The notes beneath the pieces are model-generated. The model worked only from the letters and a program-made list of their open reading frames with translations. It ran no database searches and was not told the DNA's origin. Shown here in pieces: positions 9,817 through 18,796 of a DNA stretch of 64,000 nt. The translations under genes were made by a program, and so were the position numbers. Source of the stretch: Paludisphaera soli. GTDB lineage: Bacteria > Planctomycetota > Planctomycetia > Isosphaerales > Isosphaeraceae. How positions within the stretch are numbered: position 1 is the first letter of the stretch; each line of letters opens with the position of its first letter. Location: contig NZ_JAALJI010000004.1 of assembly GCF_011064595.1 (NCBI RefSeq), forward strand, positions 1 to 64,000, in the 5' to 3' direction.

Positions 9817-10123
9817 GTCCGGCTTCCTTTCGTGCGATCGCCTCTGCGGCCCCGAAACGGGGCGGCGTCGAGTCTACCAGACGGGGTGCCAGGGGTCATC
9901 GACGCAATGGATGCCGGGCGAGGTCCGAGGACTTGCCGGGGACCGGATCGCGAGGGGGCGGCAAGGTGGAGGCGATGGGATCGGGGGGATTCGGGCCGAT
10001 ACGGTCCGGCCGAGCGAGGCGGGATGGATCAACACCGCGCCGCGCCCCGGCTCGGCGGCGGGCCGGCCGGCCGGGGGCGATCGGGCGTTCGGGTTGCTGG
10101 AGCGGGCCGGGGGGCCGCGGCGG
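9817..10123. other. Intergenic, nothing recognised
   Basis: About 300 bases with no gene. A GC hairpin (about 10044-10078) could help end transcription of the Calx-beta gene on the minus strand, but no T-tract follows. Confidence 0.3.
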
Positions 10124-10894
10124 TCAGGCCCCGTAGACCAGGGTGCCGGCGGCCGTCGAGCGGCTGAGCGTCGCGGTGCTGCCGCTGAGCCTGACCAGGA
10201 ACTTCTTGTCGGCGGAGACGATCGAAGTGCCGAAGATCGTCACCGAGAAGGTCTTGGACGTCTCGCCGGGGGCGAAGGTGAGCACCTGCGACTTCGTCTG
10301 GAAGTCGACCCCGGCGATCGCCGTCCAGGCGGACGTGGCCGCCGAGACCGAGACTGAGGTGCGCTGCGCCTGGTTCAGGTTGACGGTGAAGTCCATGGTC
10401 CGGGAGCCGTTGAGCCCGCGCGTCATGCGGACGTCGGCGACCGTCAGGGCCGGGGCCAGGACCGCGTCGTCGTCGAGGGTCGTGCCGGTGCCGGTCTTCG
10501 TGAAGATGGTGGCGTTGACCGGGTTCGTCAGGTTCAGGTCGAAGATCTCGGTCGTCTCGACGAGCGAGTCGGGGATGATCGAGACCGGCACGGTCTTGGC
10601 GGTCTCGCCCGGGGCGAAGGTCAGCGTGCCGTAGGCGGGATTGTAGTCCGAGCCCGCCACGGCGGTCCGGTTGGCCGTGCCGTAGCTGACGGTGACGGGC
10701 TGCGTCGACGGCAGCATGAGCTTGACGGTGAAGTTCATCGTCGTGGCGCCGCCGGTCCCCTCCGTGATGCGGGGGCTGTCGACCGTGAGGTAGGCGGTCA
10801 GGAGCTGACGCTGCTCCATGGGCTCGACGTCGGGGCGGGTGGTCCGGGTGACGGCCTGGCGGCGGCGCCGGGCGATGAGGCGGTCGAAAAGCAT
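10124..10894 (-). CDS. Exported Calx-beta domain protein with N-terminal LEQR-type tag
   Basis: The 256-residue protein starts with a basic stretch (ARRRRQ) and VEPMEQRQLLTA (about residues 23-34). This tag is seen at the start of many planctomycete surface proteins. Two Calx-beta-like repeats follow (about 40-135 and 145-245), each with the TFAPGET-KT core strand. Calx-beta domains bind calcium in cell-surface and adhesion proteins. The start is placed at MLFDRL, with a purine-rich GAGAGAGC just upstream; ATGs at 10909 and 10912 are alternatives. It is probably outside the cytoplasm; the role is inferred as structural or adhesive. Confidence 0.75.
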   Translation of the reverse strand: MLFDRLIARRRRQAVTRTTRPDVEPMEQRQLLTAYLTVDSPRITEGTGGATTMNFTVKLMLPSTQPVTVSYGTANRTAVAGSDYNPAYGTLTFAPGETAKTVPVSIIPDSLVETTEIFDLNLTNPVNATIFTKTGTGTTLDDDAVLAPALTVADVRMTRGLNGSRTMDFTVNLNQAQRTSVSVSAATSAWTAIAGVDFQTKSQVLTFAPGETSKTFSVTIFGTSIVSADKKFLVRLSGSTATLSRSTAAGTLVYGA

Positions 10895-12249
10895 GCGTTG
10901 CTCTCTCATCATCTTGGGGCAAGGATGTTGGAAATGCAGAGCTGTCCAGCGTCGCGCGGAATCGTGGCGGCGCAGGGCGGCTACCCGAACCATAGGTCGG
11001 GAGCCAGCCCGAGGGGTCGTTTTCTGAAATCGGGTTGGGTGGTTTGGGTGATGGAGCGGGCGTGAGGGCGAATCGCCTCACGCCTTGGGAGATCTTCGGT
11101 CGGACTGGGGGCCCGAGGCCAGGATCGCCGGGCGATCTCGCGTCGGGTCGTGTCGAAGGCCACGCTCAGGGTGGCCCGTCGGGATGCGAAGCGAATCTCG
11201 AACGACGAGTTCACATCCACGAGTTGACATGAAGCTAGCTTCGATCGGGTGGCCCGTCAACCCACCGGCACCTGATATCTATTTTTTTTCACAACCCTGC
11301 ATGATGGCGGGCCGCGTCGCCCCGAATCGCAGTTCCATTCGTAGATGTGTGAACTTTCGCTTGCGGTGATGCGTCGGTCGTATGTCGCCTGCGCGTCTGA
11401 GGTTGGGCGTATCGACCTGGGGTCGTGCCTGGCTGATTTCAAGCCTCGATCCAGGGCGTCATGGTCGCAATCAGTCTTCCGCGAGGCGTCGACGAGGGGG
11501 GCGGAAGATCCGCACGGCTCGGGGCCCGTCCCGGAGTCGGGCGAGTCGAGGCCCGGCGCGGCCGAGGCCTGGAGGTCGCGACGAAGTCAGGATGGGTGCT
11601 GTATGATCATGTCGGGATGAATGTTCCGCGTGCTCGCGTGCGGCGGCCCGAGGGGCGGTGGAGTCCGGCCGTCCGGGGCTCGACCCACGTCGCCTTGCCG
11701 GCGCGACGGGCGCGGTCTCGCAGCCGTCGGGCCGGGGCGGTTCCGAGGGCCTCGCCACGCCGACTGACGCCCGGCGGGCTCCTTAGCGGTCGTCGAGGAG
11801 TCCGCCGCTCCCTGATCGTCCTACGGAGGCGTCGCGCGACGTCGGACGCCCTGGGCCGAGATGGGCCGATCGTCGATCCGTGATGGCGATGCGGGCCCAT
11901 CGTCGCCCGATCCCGCCGCCTGGAATTGCAGGCGAGCTGGAGGGCCGGGAGGACTGCGGGGGGGCGGTCTCCGGCCTTCGGGATCGCGACGTCATCTGCC
12001 AGGTTCGAGTCGGCTCAAATCCACAAGATCGCCGCGCCCGGGGATGACGCTCGCCTTGCGGATTCCGCCGGGAGTTCCCTGACAGGGAGCTTCGCCTCGT
12101 GTGCCCCGGTTCGTCCGGGCTCGCACTCGTGCGCACGTCTTCGCGCAGGATGCGGCACCGGGCTGGTCATCGCGGGAAGTTGGAGAGACAGTCGACGGTC
12201 GGCGGGGCGGCGACGGAGTGATGGGAAGAAAGGTGGTGCCCCAATGAGA
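10895..12249. other. 1.35-kb gap without a credible gene
   Basis: Open frames here have random-looking composition and no recognisable domain. The stretch 11220-11480 is clearly less GC-rich than the rest and contains a run of eight T after a weak GGTGG/CCACC hairpin (about 11250-11290). It could hold an unrecognised RNA or a decayed gene. No RNase P, tmRNA or SRP signature words were found. Confidence 0.4.
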
Positions 12250-12284
12250 AACGGCACGCACCCAGGGGCCGGGTGCGTGCCGTT
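12250..12284 (-). terminator. Strong hairpin terminator of the PEP-CTERM gene
   Basis: A perfect 14-base stem, AACGGCACGCACCC (12250-12263) with its inverse (12271-12284), encloses a 7-base loop. It lies 31 bases after the stop codon on the minus strand and is followed there by TCTCATT. Confidence 0.8.
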
Positions 12285-12314
12285 CGGAGAAAGCTCAATC
12301 GGCCGAGGCCGAGA

Positions 12315-12944
12315 TCAGGCCTTGGCGGCCGACCGACGGGCCCGGACGATCAGGACCAGCGGGGCCGCGAGGCCCGCCAGGACGATCGACGACGGCTCGG
12401 GGATGACGGTCACCAGGCCGGCGATCGTCGAACGGCCGCCGTTGGTGGTCGACGGGTTGATGTTGACCCGGCCGGGGGTGAACGAGTCGCCCGAGAGGAT
12501 CGAGTAGGTGACGGGGCCGATCACCGAGGCGATCGACTGGGACAGCGGCCCGTCGAACTGCAGGAAGGCCCCGCTGTTGTCGATGCGGATCGTGCCCGAG
12601 ATCGTGCCGCTGAAGACGACGTCGGGGTCGCCGGTGGGGGCGGGGGACAGCTGGAGGATCGTCAGCGTGAAGCCCGTGACGATGGGGATGTTGACCGGGC
12701 TGGTGATCAGGCTGGTGTCGAACTCGCCGAAGGTGGCCTGCGAGGTCGGGTCGGCGTTGACGAGGTTCAGGCCCTCGCCGAAGAACTGCAGGAGGTTGCC
12801 GCCGCCGAGGTCGAGGGTGCTGGTGCCCGAGGCGGTGAACACGCCCTCGGTGCCGAAGATGACCTCAGCGGCCTGCGAGGCCGGGGCGACGGTCAGGGCC
12901 GCGGCGAAGGCGGCGATCAGCGAGAAGGAGCGGAGCGTTCTCAT
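12315..12944 (-). CDS. PEP-CTERM exosortase-sorted secreted protein
   Basis: The 209-residue protein has a Sec signal peptide (MRTLRSFSLIAAFAAALT, cleavage near AQA-AE) and a beta-rich middle. Its C-terminal sorting signal is VIPEPSS, a hydrophobic segment, then RARRSAAKA. PEP-CTERM proteins are cut by exosortase and released to the exterior or envelope. The exosortase is not in this window. GAGGAA about 12 bases before the ATG supports the start. The middle has no known enzyme motif, so the substrate role is unknown. Confidence 0.9.
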   Translation of the reverse strand: MRTLRSFSLIAAFAAALTVAPASQAAEVIFGTEGVFTASGTSTLDLGGGNLLQFFGEGLNLVNADPTSQATFGEFDTSLITSPVNIPIVTGFTLTILQLSPAPTGDPDVVFSGTISGTIRIDNSGAFLQFDGPLSQSIASVIGPVTYSILSGDSFTPGRVNINPSTTNGGRSTIAGLVTVIPEPSSIVLAGLAAPLVLIVRARRSAAKA

Positions 12945-13570
12945 AGTGGTGCGTTCCTCAATGAATCCGTTGCGTGGTGCGTCCCTGAGAATCCAACCAA
13001 GACCGTGGTCCCGGCAAGCATGCAGCAATTGCCATGCCGCAGACAGGGGTTCTTGAGCACCTGCGTGCTGTCCTGTGCGGTGCGGTGCGAGGGCGTCACT
13101 ATAGAACACTGTGGAGCCGTTCAATGTCAAGTATTATATGGATTTCAAGAATGTTTCGTTTCGCGCCGAGAACTGGCCGTCGAGAAAATGAAACATCGGG
13201 CGAAACCGGACCTTCCGGACGCACGAATCCGCACCCGCGTTTTCTCCAGATGCCCTGAAGCCTCCAAGCCCACCAGGTTTTGCAGCCTTCGACCTTGGGA
13301 CGTCTCCCCTTGCCAACTCCTGGTGCCCGCCGCTCGGGCGAGGGGCCGGACCGAGATTTCGGGGCGACGATCGGGGCGGAAAGCGTTCCGGCCCTGGGCC
13401 CTCCGACGAACCGCGTCGAGTCGGGCGATTTTGCGGCGCGGAAGATCCTTGCAATGGGCTGGGACTGATGTCAAAGATCGGGGTCGGGCGAGAGGGGCGG
13501 CCTGCGCGATCCTTGAGGCCGCGCCTCCTTCGACCCTTCCCAATCCTCGGGCTTTCGACGGAGGAGACGC
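12945..13570. other. Divergent intergenic region with an AT-rich promoter island
   Basis: No gene. Bases 13090-13190 are unusually AT-rich and hold TATAAT and TTGACA words on the minus strand, upstream of the PEP-CTERM gene. The exact box pairing is unclear. On the plus strand the region leads into the metalloprotease gene. Confidence 0.45.
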
Positions 13571-16510
13571 ATGGACCTGCTGAGGCGTTTGCCGGGGCCC
13601 GCGTTCGCGGTGGCCCTGGTCGGGCTGATGGTCGGGACGGGGGCTCACGGCCAGGAGGCGGCGAAGCCGGCCGAGGCCAAGCCGGCGGAAGCCAAGCCCG
13701 CCGAGCCCAAGAAGTTCCAGGACTTCAACGAGCTGGTGAAGGATTCGAAGAAGTACGAAGGCTTCCTCACGCTCCACGAGAAGGAGCAGCACCTCTACGC
13801 CGAGATCAAGCCGAACCAGCTCGACCAGCCGATCCTGGCGCCGATCGTCATCGCGCGGGGCACCGCCAGCGCGGGCAACCCGCTGAACTTCGGCGACGAG
13901 TGGGTCCTCTCGTTCCGGCGGGTGGACGACAAGCTGCAGCTCGTCCGCAAGAACGTCCACTTCACGGCGGCGGCGGGCACGCCGCTGGAGAAGGCCGTCA
14001 AGCAGAACTACACCGACTCCGTGCTGATGGCCCTGCCCATCCTCAGCATCAGCCCCAACGGCGGGGCGCTCGTCGTGGACCTGGCCGACGTCTTCCTGAG
14101 CGACTTCGCCCAGGTCGGCATGGGCGCGTTCGACAAGGCCCGCTCGCGCTGGTTCAAGATCCGGGCGTATCCCAACAACGTCGAGATCCAGGTGGAGGCG
14201 ACGTACTCGGGCGGCCGCTTCGGCTACTACTCCTACGGCGGGGCCTCGCCGATCGCCGACCCGCGCGGGATCACGATGGTGATCCACTACAGCCTGTGCA
14301 AGGCGCCCGACCCCGGCTACAAGCCCCGGACGGCCGACTACCGCGTGGGCCACTTCCTCAACGCCGTGACCGACTACAGCCAGGCGAGCCCGGACACCGA
14401 CGCGAAGCGGATGATCAACCGCTGGCGGCTGGAGAAGGCCGACCCCAAGGCCAAGCTCTCGCCCCCCAAGAAGCAGGTCGTCTGGTGGATCGAGGACAAC
14501 GTCCCGCTGGAACACCGGCCGTACGTGGAGCAGGGGATCCTGGAGTGGAACAAGGCGTTCGAGAAGATCGGCATCGCCAACGCCCTGGCGGTCCGCTGGC
14601 AGAACGACCAGGACGACTTCGAGCCCGAGGACGTCAACTACTGCACCCTGCGCTGGATCACGACCGGGTCGACGTACGCGATGTCGGGCCTGCGGAGCAA
14701 CCCGCTGACCGGCGAGATGATCGACGGCGATGTGATCTTTGATGCGAGTTGGATCAAGACGTGGAAGGAAGAGTACGCGATGCTGGTGGGCGTGCCGACG
14801 CCCGTCGCCCGCGACGGCGAGCCGGCGGCCGTCGTGCCGCTGGCGATGGCCGAGGTCATCAGCCCGATCATGGCGAGCAAGCAGGGCTTCGGCCTCCCCC
14901 TGCCGCCGCCGGGATCGCCGCGCGAGGCGATCCGCAACGCCGCGGCGCTCGGGCTGCCCACCGCCCCGGGGGGCGGCGTCCCGCTGGCCCTCGACGTGGT
15001 GCCGGCCGGCTGGGACCCGATCCAGGCGCAGCTCCATCGCCGGATGGCCCAGGGCCGCACCGCCGCCTGCAACTACTCCGCCGCCAAGTCCAGCGAGATG
15101 CGGTTCGCCTCGCTCGCCCTGGCCAGCCTCGCCCTGGACGACAAGAAGGAGGGCGACGACAAGGACAAGGATCAAGACAAGGAGAAGAAGAAGGACGAGC
15201 CCAAGCTCCCCGAGGAGTTCCTGGGCCAGGCGATCAAGGAAGTGGTGATGCACGAGGTCGGCCACTCGCTGGGCCTGCGGCACAACTTCAAGGCCAGCGT
15301 CATGCTCAAGCCCGAGGAGATCAACGACACCTCGATCACCCGCGCGAAGGGGATGGCGGGGAGCGTGATGGACTACAACCCCATCAACGTCGCCCCCAAG
15401 GGCCAGAAGCAGGGGGACTACGCCTCCACCACCATCGGCCCCTATGACTACTGGGCGATCGAGTACGCCTACAAGCCGATCGACGGCGACGAGGCGGCCG
15501 AGCTGAAGAAGATCGCCGCGAAGTCGCCCGAGCCCGACCTGACCTTCGCCACCGACGACGACTTCGCCAACTTCGACCCCCAGGTCAACACCTACGACCT
15601 CTCCAACGACACACTCGCCTACGGCAAGCAGCGCATGGAGATGGCCGCCGAGCTGCTGAAGGATCTGGACGCCAAGGTGGTCCGCGACGACGAGTCGTGG
15701 AGCCGCCTGCGAACGGCCTTCGGCTCGTGCATCGGCCAGTTCGGCAACGGTGCGTACCTCGCCGCCCAGCACGTCGGCGGCCAGTCCGTCCGCCGCGACT
15801 TCAAGGGGACCGAGAAGGCCCAGGACCCCGTCACCCCCGTCGCCGGCGACAGGCAGCGCGAGGCGCTCAAGCTCCTTGTCGACAGGATCCTCGCCGACAA
15901 GACCTTCCAGTTCTCGCCGGCCTTGCTCCGCAAGCTGATCCGCGAGTCGTGGCAGGACAACGCGTCGTTCTCGTCCGGCAGCGCGGGCTACCCGATCTAC
16001 AACGCGATCCTCAACATCCAGGAGATCGCGCTCGACGAGTGCCTCGCCGGGTCCACCCTCCAGAGGCTCCAGAACCAGGAGGCGCAGAGCGACCCCGGCG
16101 CGAACCCGCTGAAGATCGAGGAGGTCTTCCGCGCCTTCACCGACGGGATCTTCACCGAGCTGGCCCCGCCCGCCGAGGGCGCCACGGCCGCGACGTCGAT
16201 CTCGACCATCCGCCGCAACCTCCAGCGCGAGTACGTCAAGCGGCTGAGCACGATGGTCCTGGGCCCCAGGAGCAACAACGATCTCGGGGCGTACTACGGC
16301 TACGTCATCCTGCTGGGGGGCTCCAGCTCCACGCCCCCCGACGCCAAGAACCTCGCGCGGCTGCACCTGGACGAGATCGGCCGCAAGATCGACGAGGCCG
16401 TCGCCCGCAAGGACGCCAAGATCGACGACACCACCCTCGCCCACCTCAAGGAGATGCGCCACCGGATCGACCAGGTCCTCAAGGCCCAGCTCAACGCCAA
16501 CGAGCCCTGA
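13571..16510 (+). CDS. Exported zinc-dependent metalloprotease (DUF5117/DUF4953 type)
   Basis: The 979-residue protein has a signal peptide ending near AHGQ and an Ala/Lys/Pro/Glu repeat (AKPAEAKPAEAKPAE, about 33-52). A DUF5117-like domain occupies roughly residues 50-260 and a metallopeptidase domain follows. The extended zinc motif HEVGHSLGLRH (H561, E562, H565, H571) is followed by a Met-turn candidate SVMDYNP. These proteins act outside the cytoplasm as zincin-type peptidases of unknown substrate. A lysine/aspartate-rich insert (KKEGDDKDKDQDKEKKKDE, about 524-544) sits just before the active site. GGAGGAG at 13559-13565 fixes the start. A good terminator follows. Confidence 0.9.
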   Translation: MDLLRRLPGPAFAVALVGLMVGTGAHGQEAAKPAEAKPAEAKPAEPKKFQDFNELVKDSKKYEGFLTLHEKEQHLYAEIKPNQLDQPILAPIVIARGTASAGNPLNFGDEWVLSFRRVDDKLQLVRKNVHFTAAAGTPLEKAVKQNYTDSVLMALPILSISPNGGALVVDLADVFLSDFAQVGMGAFDKARSRWFKIRAYPNNVEIQVEATYSGGRFGYYSYGGASPIADPRGITMVIHYSLCKAPDPGYKPRTADYRVGHFLNAVTDYSQASPDTDAKRMINRWRLEKADPKAKLSPPKKQVVWWIEDNVPLEHRPYVEQGILEWNKAFEKIGIANALAVRWQNDQDDFEPEDVNYCTLRWITTGSTYAMSGLRSNPLTGEMIDGDVIFDASWIKTWKEEYAMLVGVPTPVARDGEPAAVVPLAMAEVISPIMASKQGFGLPLPPPGSPREAIRNAAALGLPTAPGGGVPLALDVVPAGWDPIQAQLHRRMAQGRTAACNYSAAKSSEMRFASLALASLALDDKKEGDDKDKDQDKEKKKDEPKLPEEFLGQAIKEVVMHEVGHSLGLRHNFKASVMLKPEEINDTSITRAKGMAGSVMDYNPINVAPKGQKQGDYASTTIGPYDYWAIEYAYKPIDGDEAAELKKIAAKSPEPDLTFATDDDFANFDPQVNTYDLSNDTLAYGKQRMEMAAELLKDLDAKVVRDDESWSRLRTAFGSCIGQFGNGAYLAAQHVGGQSVRRDFKGTEKAQDPVTPVAGDRQREALKLLVDRILADKTFQFSPALLRKLIRESWQDNASFSSGSAGYPIYNAILNIQEIALDECLAGSTLQRLQNQEAQSDPGANPLKIEEVFRAFTDGIFTELAPPAEGATAATSISTIRRNLQREYVKRLSTMVLGPRSNNDLGAYYGYVILLGGSSSTPPDAKNLARLHLDEIGRKIDEAVARKDAKIDDTTLAHLKEMRHRIDQVLKAQLNANEP

Positions 16511-16538
16511 TCGACTCGGACGGACCTCGACGACCAAC

Positions 16539-16574
16539 CAAGGGGCCCCGGCGAGATCCGTCGGGGCCCTTTCC
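16539..16574 (+). terminator. Hairpin terminator after the metalloprotease gene
   Basis: AAGGGGCCCCGGC pairs with GTCGGGGCCCTTT around a short loop, followed by TTCCCTTTC, about 30 bases past the stop. Confidence 0.75.
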
Positions 16575-16604
16575 CTTTCGGCCCCCTCTCGAGGGATTCA
16601 ACTC

Positions 16605-17879
16605 ATGGGATTCGCCGTCTCCTATCGCACGACGCGTCCCCTGGCCCCGGCCGAGGCCGACGCGATCTTCAAGGCCGCCGACGCGGCCAACCAAGGGCGG
16701 TCGTGGCTCGGCTGCGAGCCGGTCAGCCTCTTCGTCGACGAGGACGACGGGCACCTGTCGGGGGGCAGCAGGCTGAATCTCGACGCGCATTGGGACCACG
16801 AGGCGGATGAGCCGCTCCCGGAGGGCACCCTCCGCGACGTCATCGACATCCTCTGCCGCCTCGGCCGCGAGTACGGCGTCGACTGGACGCTCGGCCACGA
16901 CCACGAGCCGGACGTCGGGTGCATCCGGGCCGGCGTCTGCGACGAGCGGGCGCTCGCCCAGATCGAGGCGTTAGCCGAGCTGAGCGAGAGCCTCGGCGAG
17001 CTCGGCGTGGACGAGGAAGACGTGAGGGAGCCCGCCTCGGGGGTGCCGACGCCTCCGCAGGGCCCTGCCCGGGCTTTCACACCGACTCCCATCCGTTCGA
17101 AGGATGGTCGAAGCGGCGACTCGCAGCCGGTCCCCCCGAGGATGCTGCCGAGCCAGGCGGACTTCTGCATCGTCTATCCGCCGCGCCTTCAGGCCTTTCG
17201 CGACATGCAGCCGTATGTCGACCGGTGGGAGGAGGAGTTTACCTTCGACTATAGTTTCCATCCAGGATTCGATGGCGGCGGCGTCTTGAGATTCCCGCTG
17301 CCGGAATCGCTCAAGGACCTGCCGAGTTCCCTCTGGCTGGGCACGTCTTACGCGTTGAACCCGCCTTACGGCCTGGTCCTCGGCAATCGAGCCGGCGAAG
17401 CCCTCGCCCATCGCGTGCGAAGGGCCGTCCGTGGTGAACGGCCCCCGGGCTGGGCCGTCAAGGCCGGGCTCGCCGAGGCGGTCCCCGAGATGAGCGTCGC
17501 GGTCACGGCGGAACACCTGGGCGCCTTGGGCGGGCAGAGGATCCTCCTCGTCGTCCCCAAGATGAAACGCAAGTCGCTCTCCTTCCTGGACCACCTGCCG
17601 GGATGGTTTGCCACCTTCGGCGTCCTGGTCGAAGGTCCCGCCCCTGAGGTTCTTCCACGTTTACGCGGCGAGATGTCCGATTGGTTCGCGGAACCAAGCC
17701 GTCCGATGTTCGCTTTCTCCGTGTCCGGCGGACAGGACGACGTCGGCTGGCAGCTCGCCGTGGCTTGTTACGTCGCGCAGTACTGGGAGATTGAGGCGCG
17801 CGGCCTGGATTCCATCCATCTGCTGACCGACATCGAAGACCGGCCGAACTTCCGGGCGAACTGGACCTCCAACAAATGA
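16605..17879 (+). CDS. Hypothetical protein with two apparent domains
   Basis: The 424-residue protein is not recognised as any enzyme. Residues 1-140 form one compact domain (MGFAVSYRTTRPLAPAEADA..., with a Trp/Gly/Asp-rich GHLSGGS strand) that resembles stand-alone planctomycete hypotheticals. Residues 140-175 are a Pro/Ser/Thr linker. Residues 175-424 form a second alpha/beta region with no motif I can name. It is cytoplasmic by appearance (no signal or TM). It could be a fusion of two genes, since the linker is of low complexity. The start follows GGATTCAACTC, so the ribosome site is weak. Confidence 0.6.
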   Translation: MGFAVSYRTTRPLAPAEADAIFKAADAANQGRSWLGCEPVSLFVDEDDGHLSGGSRLNLDAHWDHEADEPLPEGTLRDVIDILCRLGREYGVDWTLGHDHEPDVGCIRAGVCDERALAQIEALAELSESLGELGVDEEDVREPASGVPTPPQGPARAFTPTPIRSKDGRSGDSQPVPPRMLPSQADFCIVYPPRLQAFRDMQPYVDRWEEEFTFDYSFHPGFDGGGVLRFPLPESLKDLPSSLWLGTSYALNPPYGLVLGNRAGEALAHRVRRAVRGERPPGWAVKAGLAEAVPEMSVAVTAEHLGALGGQRILLVVPKMKRKSLSFLDHLPGWFATFGVLVEGPAPEVLPRLRGEMSDWFAEPSRPMFAFSVSGGQDDVGWQLAVACYVAQYWEIEARGLDSIHLLTDIEDRPNFRANWTSNK

Positions 17880-18309
17880 GCTGTTGAAGCGGCCAAACAT
17901 GGAAGCCTTGTTCTTTGCAATGCAAAGTCAGGTTCCGCCTTGAATGACGCGTTTCCTTGTTTCTCAGGAGCCTTCGACCGGAGCGGGACGACGCTCGCGA
18001 GCCTGGCCGGTCGAGCCCGATCGTGCGACGAACTCGGCGACGCGCCCTCCCGGGAGCGCCGGCTAACGCCGCCGCCTCGCCTGCCCGGGGGCTTCGAAGA
18101 AAAGCTCTCCGCTTCAACGTGGGCGGAAGACGCCGGGCGCTCGCAGGACGCGGCGCATCGCGATATCCTCGACTTCGTCGCTCAAGGCCTCCCGATCAGG
18201 GCGCGGTCGGGGGGCGGAGCACGAGCTGTCCGCCGGTCGAGTCCCGCGCGGACGCGAAGGGTCGCTAGGGGGCGTCCCAGCCTGGGGACGATTCCGCGAA
18301 GGGGCAATC
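17880..18309. other. Intergenic, no gene recognised
   Basis: About 430 bases. The only structure seen is the palindrome CTTTGCA-A-TGCAAAG near 17915-17930. Open frames crossing it have no domain or good ribosome site. Confidence 0.4.
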
Positions 18310-18780
18310 ATGCCGCGATGTCCATCTTGCGATCGTGAGAACCCGGCCGGGGCCGAACGCTGTGAGGGCTGCGGGGCCCGGCTCGTCCCGGATGGCCTGG
18401 AAGATCGACTCCGACCGCTCCTGGCGCAAGGGCGGAACATCGAGGCGATCAAGGTGTATCGCGAGGCCACCGGCGTGGGCCTGAAGGAGGCGAAGGACGC
18501 CGTCGACGGGCTCCTTCGGGGTGACGAACTCCCGCAGTCGAACGCGAAGGTGATGGATATCGAGCCGACGCTCCTCGCGATGCTGAGGCGCAACGAGAAG
18601 ATCGAAGCCATCAAACTCTACCGCGACCGGACCGGAGCCGGCTTGAGGGAGGCCAAGCAGGCCGTCGAGGAGGTCGCCCGGCGGAACGGGATCGTCCCGC
18701 AAGGGGGCGGCTGTGCGGGACTGATCGTCGCGGCCCTGGTGCTTTCCGGAGGCCTGGCGGTCGTGCTGGCGACGGCCTGA
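18310..18780 (+). CDS. Zinc-ribbon membrane protein with two L7/L12 C-terminal-like domains
   Basis: The 156-residue protein has a zinc ribbon (C4, C7, C18, C21), then two copies of a helix-strand unit. These are IEAIKVYREATGVGLKEAKD (about 43-62) and IEAIKLYRDRTGAGLREAKQ (about 97-116). They match the conserved KxxRExTGLGLKEAKxxVD core of the ribosomal protein bL12 C-terminal domain. A final hydrophobic segment (about 134-155) anchors it in the membrane. In bL12 this domain recruits translational GTPases. Here it may bind a partner at the membrane, which is inference. Start ATG 18310 fits GAAGGGGCAATC upstream. Confidence 0.8.
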   Translation: MPRCPSCDRENPAGAERCEGCGARLVPDGLEDRLRPLLAQGRNIEAIKVYREATGVGLKEAKDAVDGLLRGDELPQSNAKVMDIEPTLLAMLRRNEKIEAIKLYRDRTGAGLREAKQAVEEVARRNGIVPQGGGCAGLIVAALVLSGGLAVVLATA

Positions 18781-18796
18781 ACGTCGCGGCCGGGCG

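Noticed and set aside
11270-11295. T run at about 11281-11290 as a rho-independent terminator
   Set aside because: The only stem nearby is five bases long and about 16 bases away, and no gene ends here.
13145-16537. Open frame of 1130 codons on the minus strand opposite the metalloprotease
   Set aside because: It lacks domain signatures and is made of Leu/Val/Arg/Asp-rich sequence typical of the antisense of GC-rich coding DNA; the plus-strand gene is clear.
17940-18338. Possible gene in the gap before the zinc-ribbon gene
   Set aside because: Composition is Arg/Ser/Ala-rich noise, no ribosome site or domain is seen, and it overlaps the start of the next gene.
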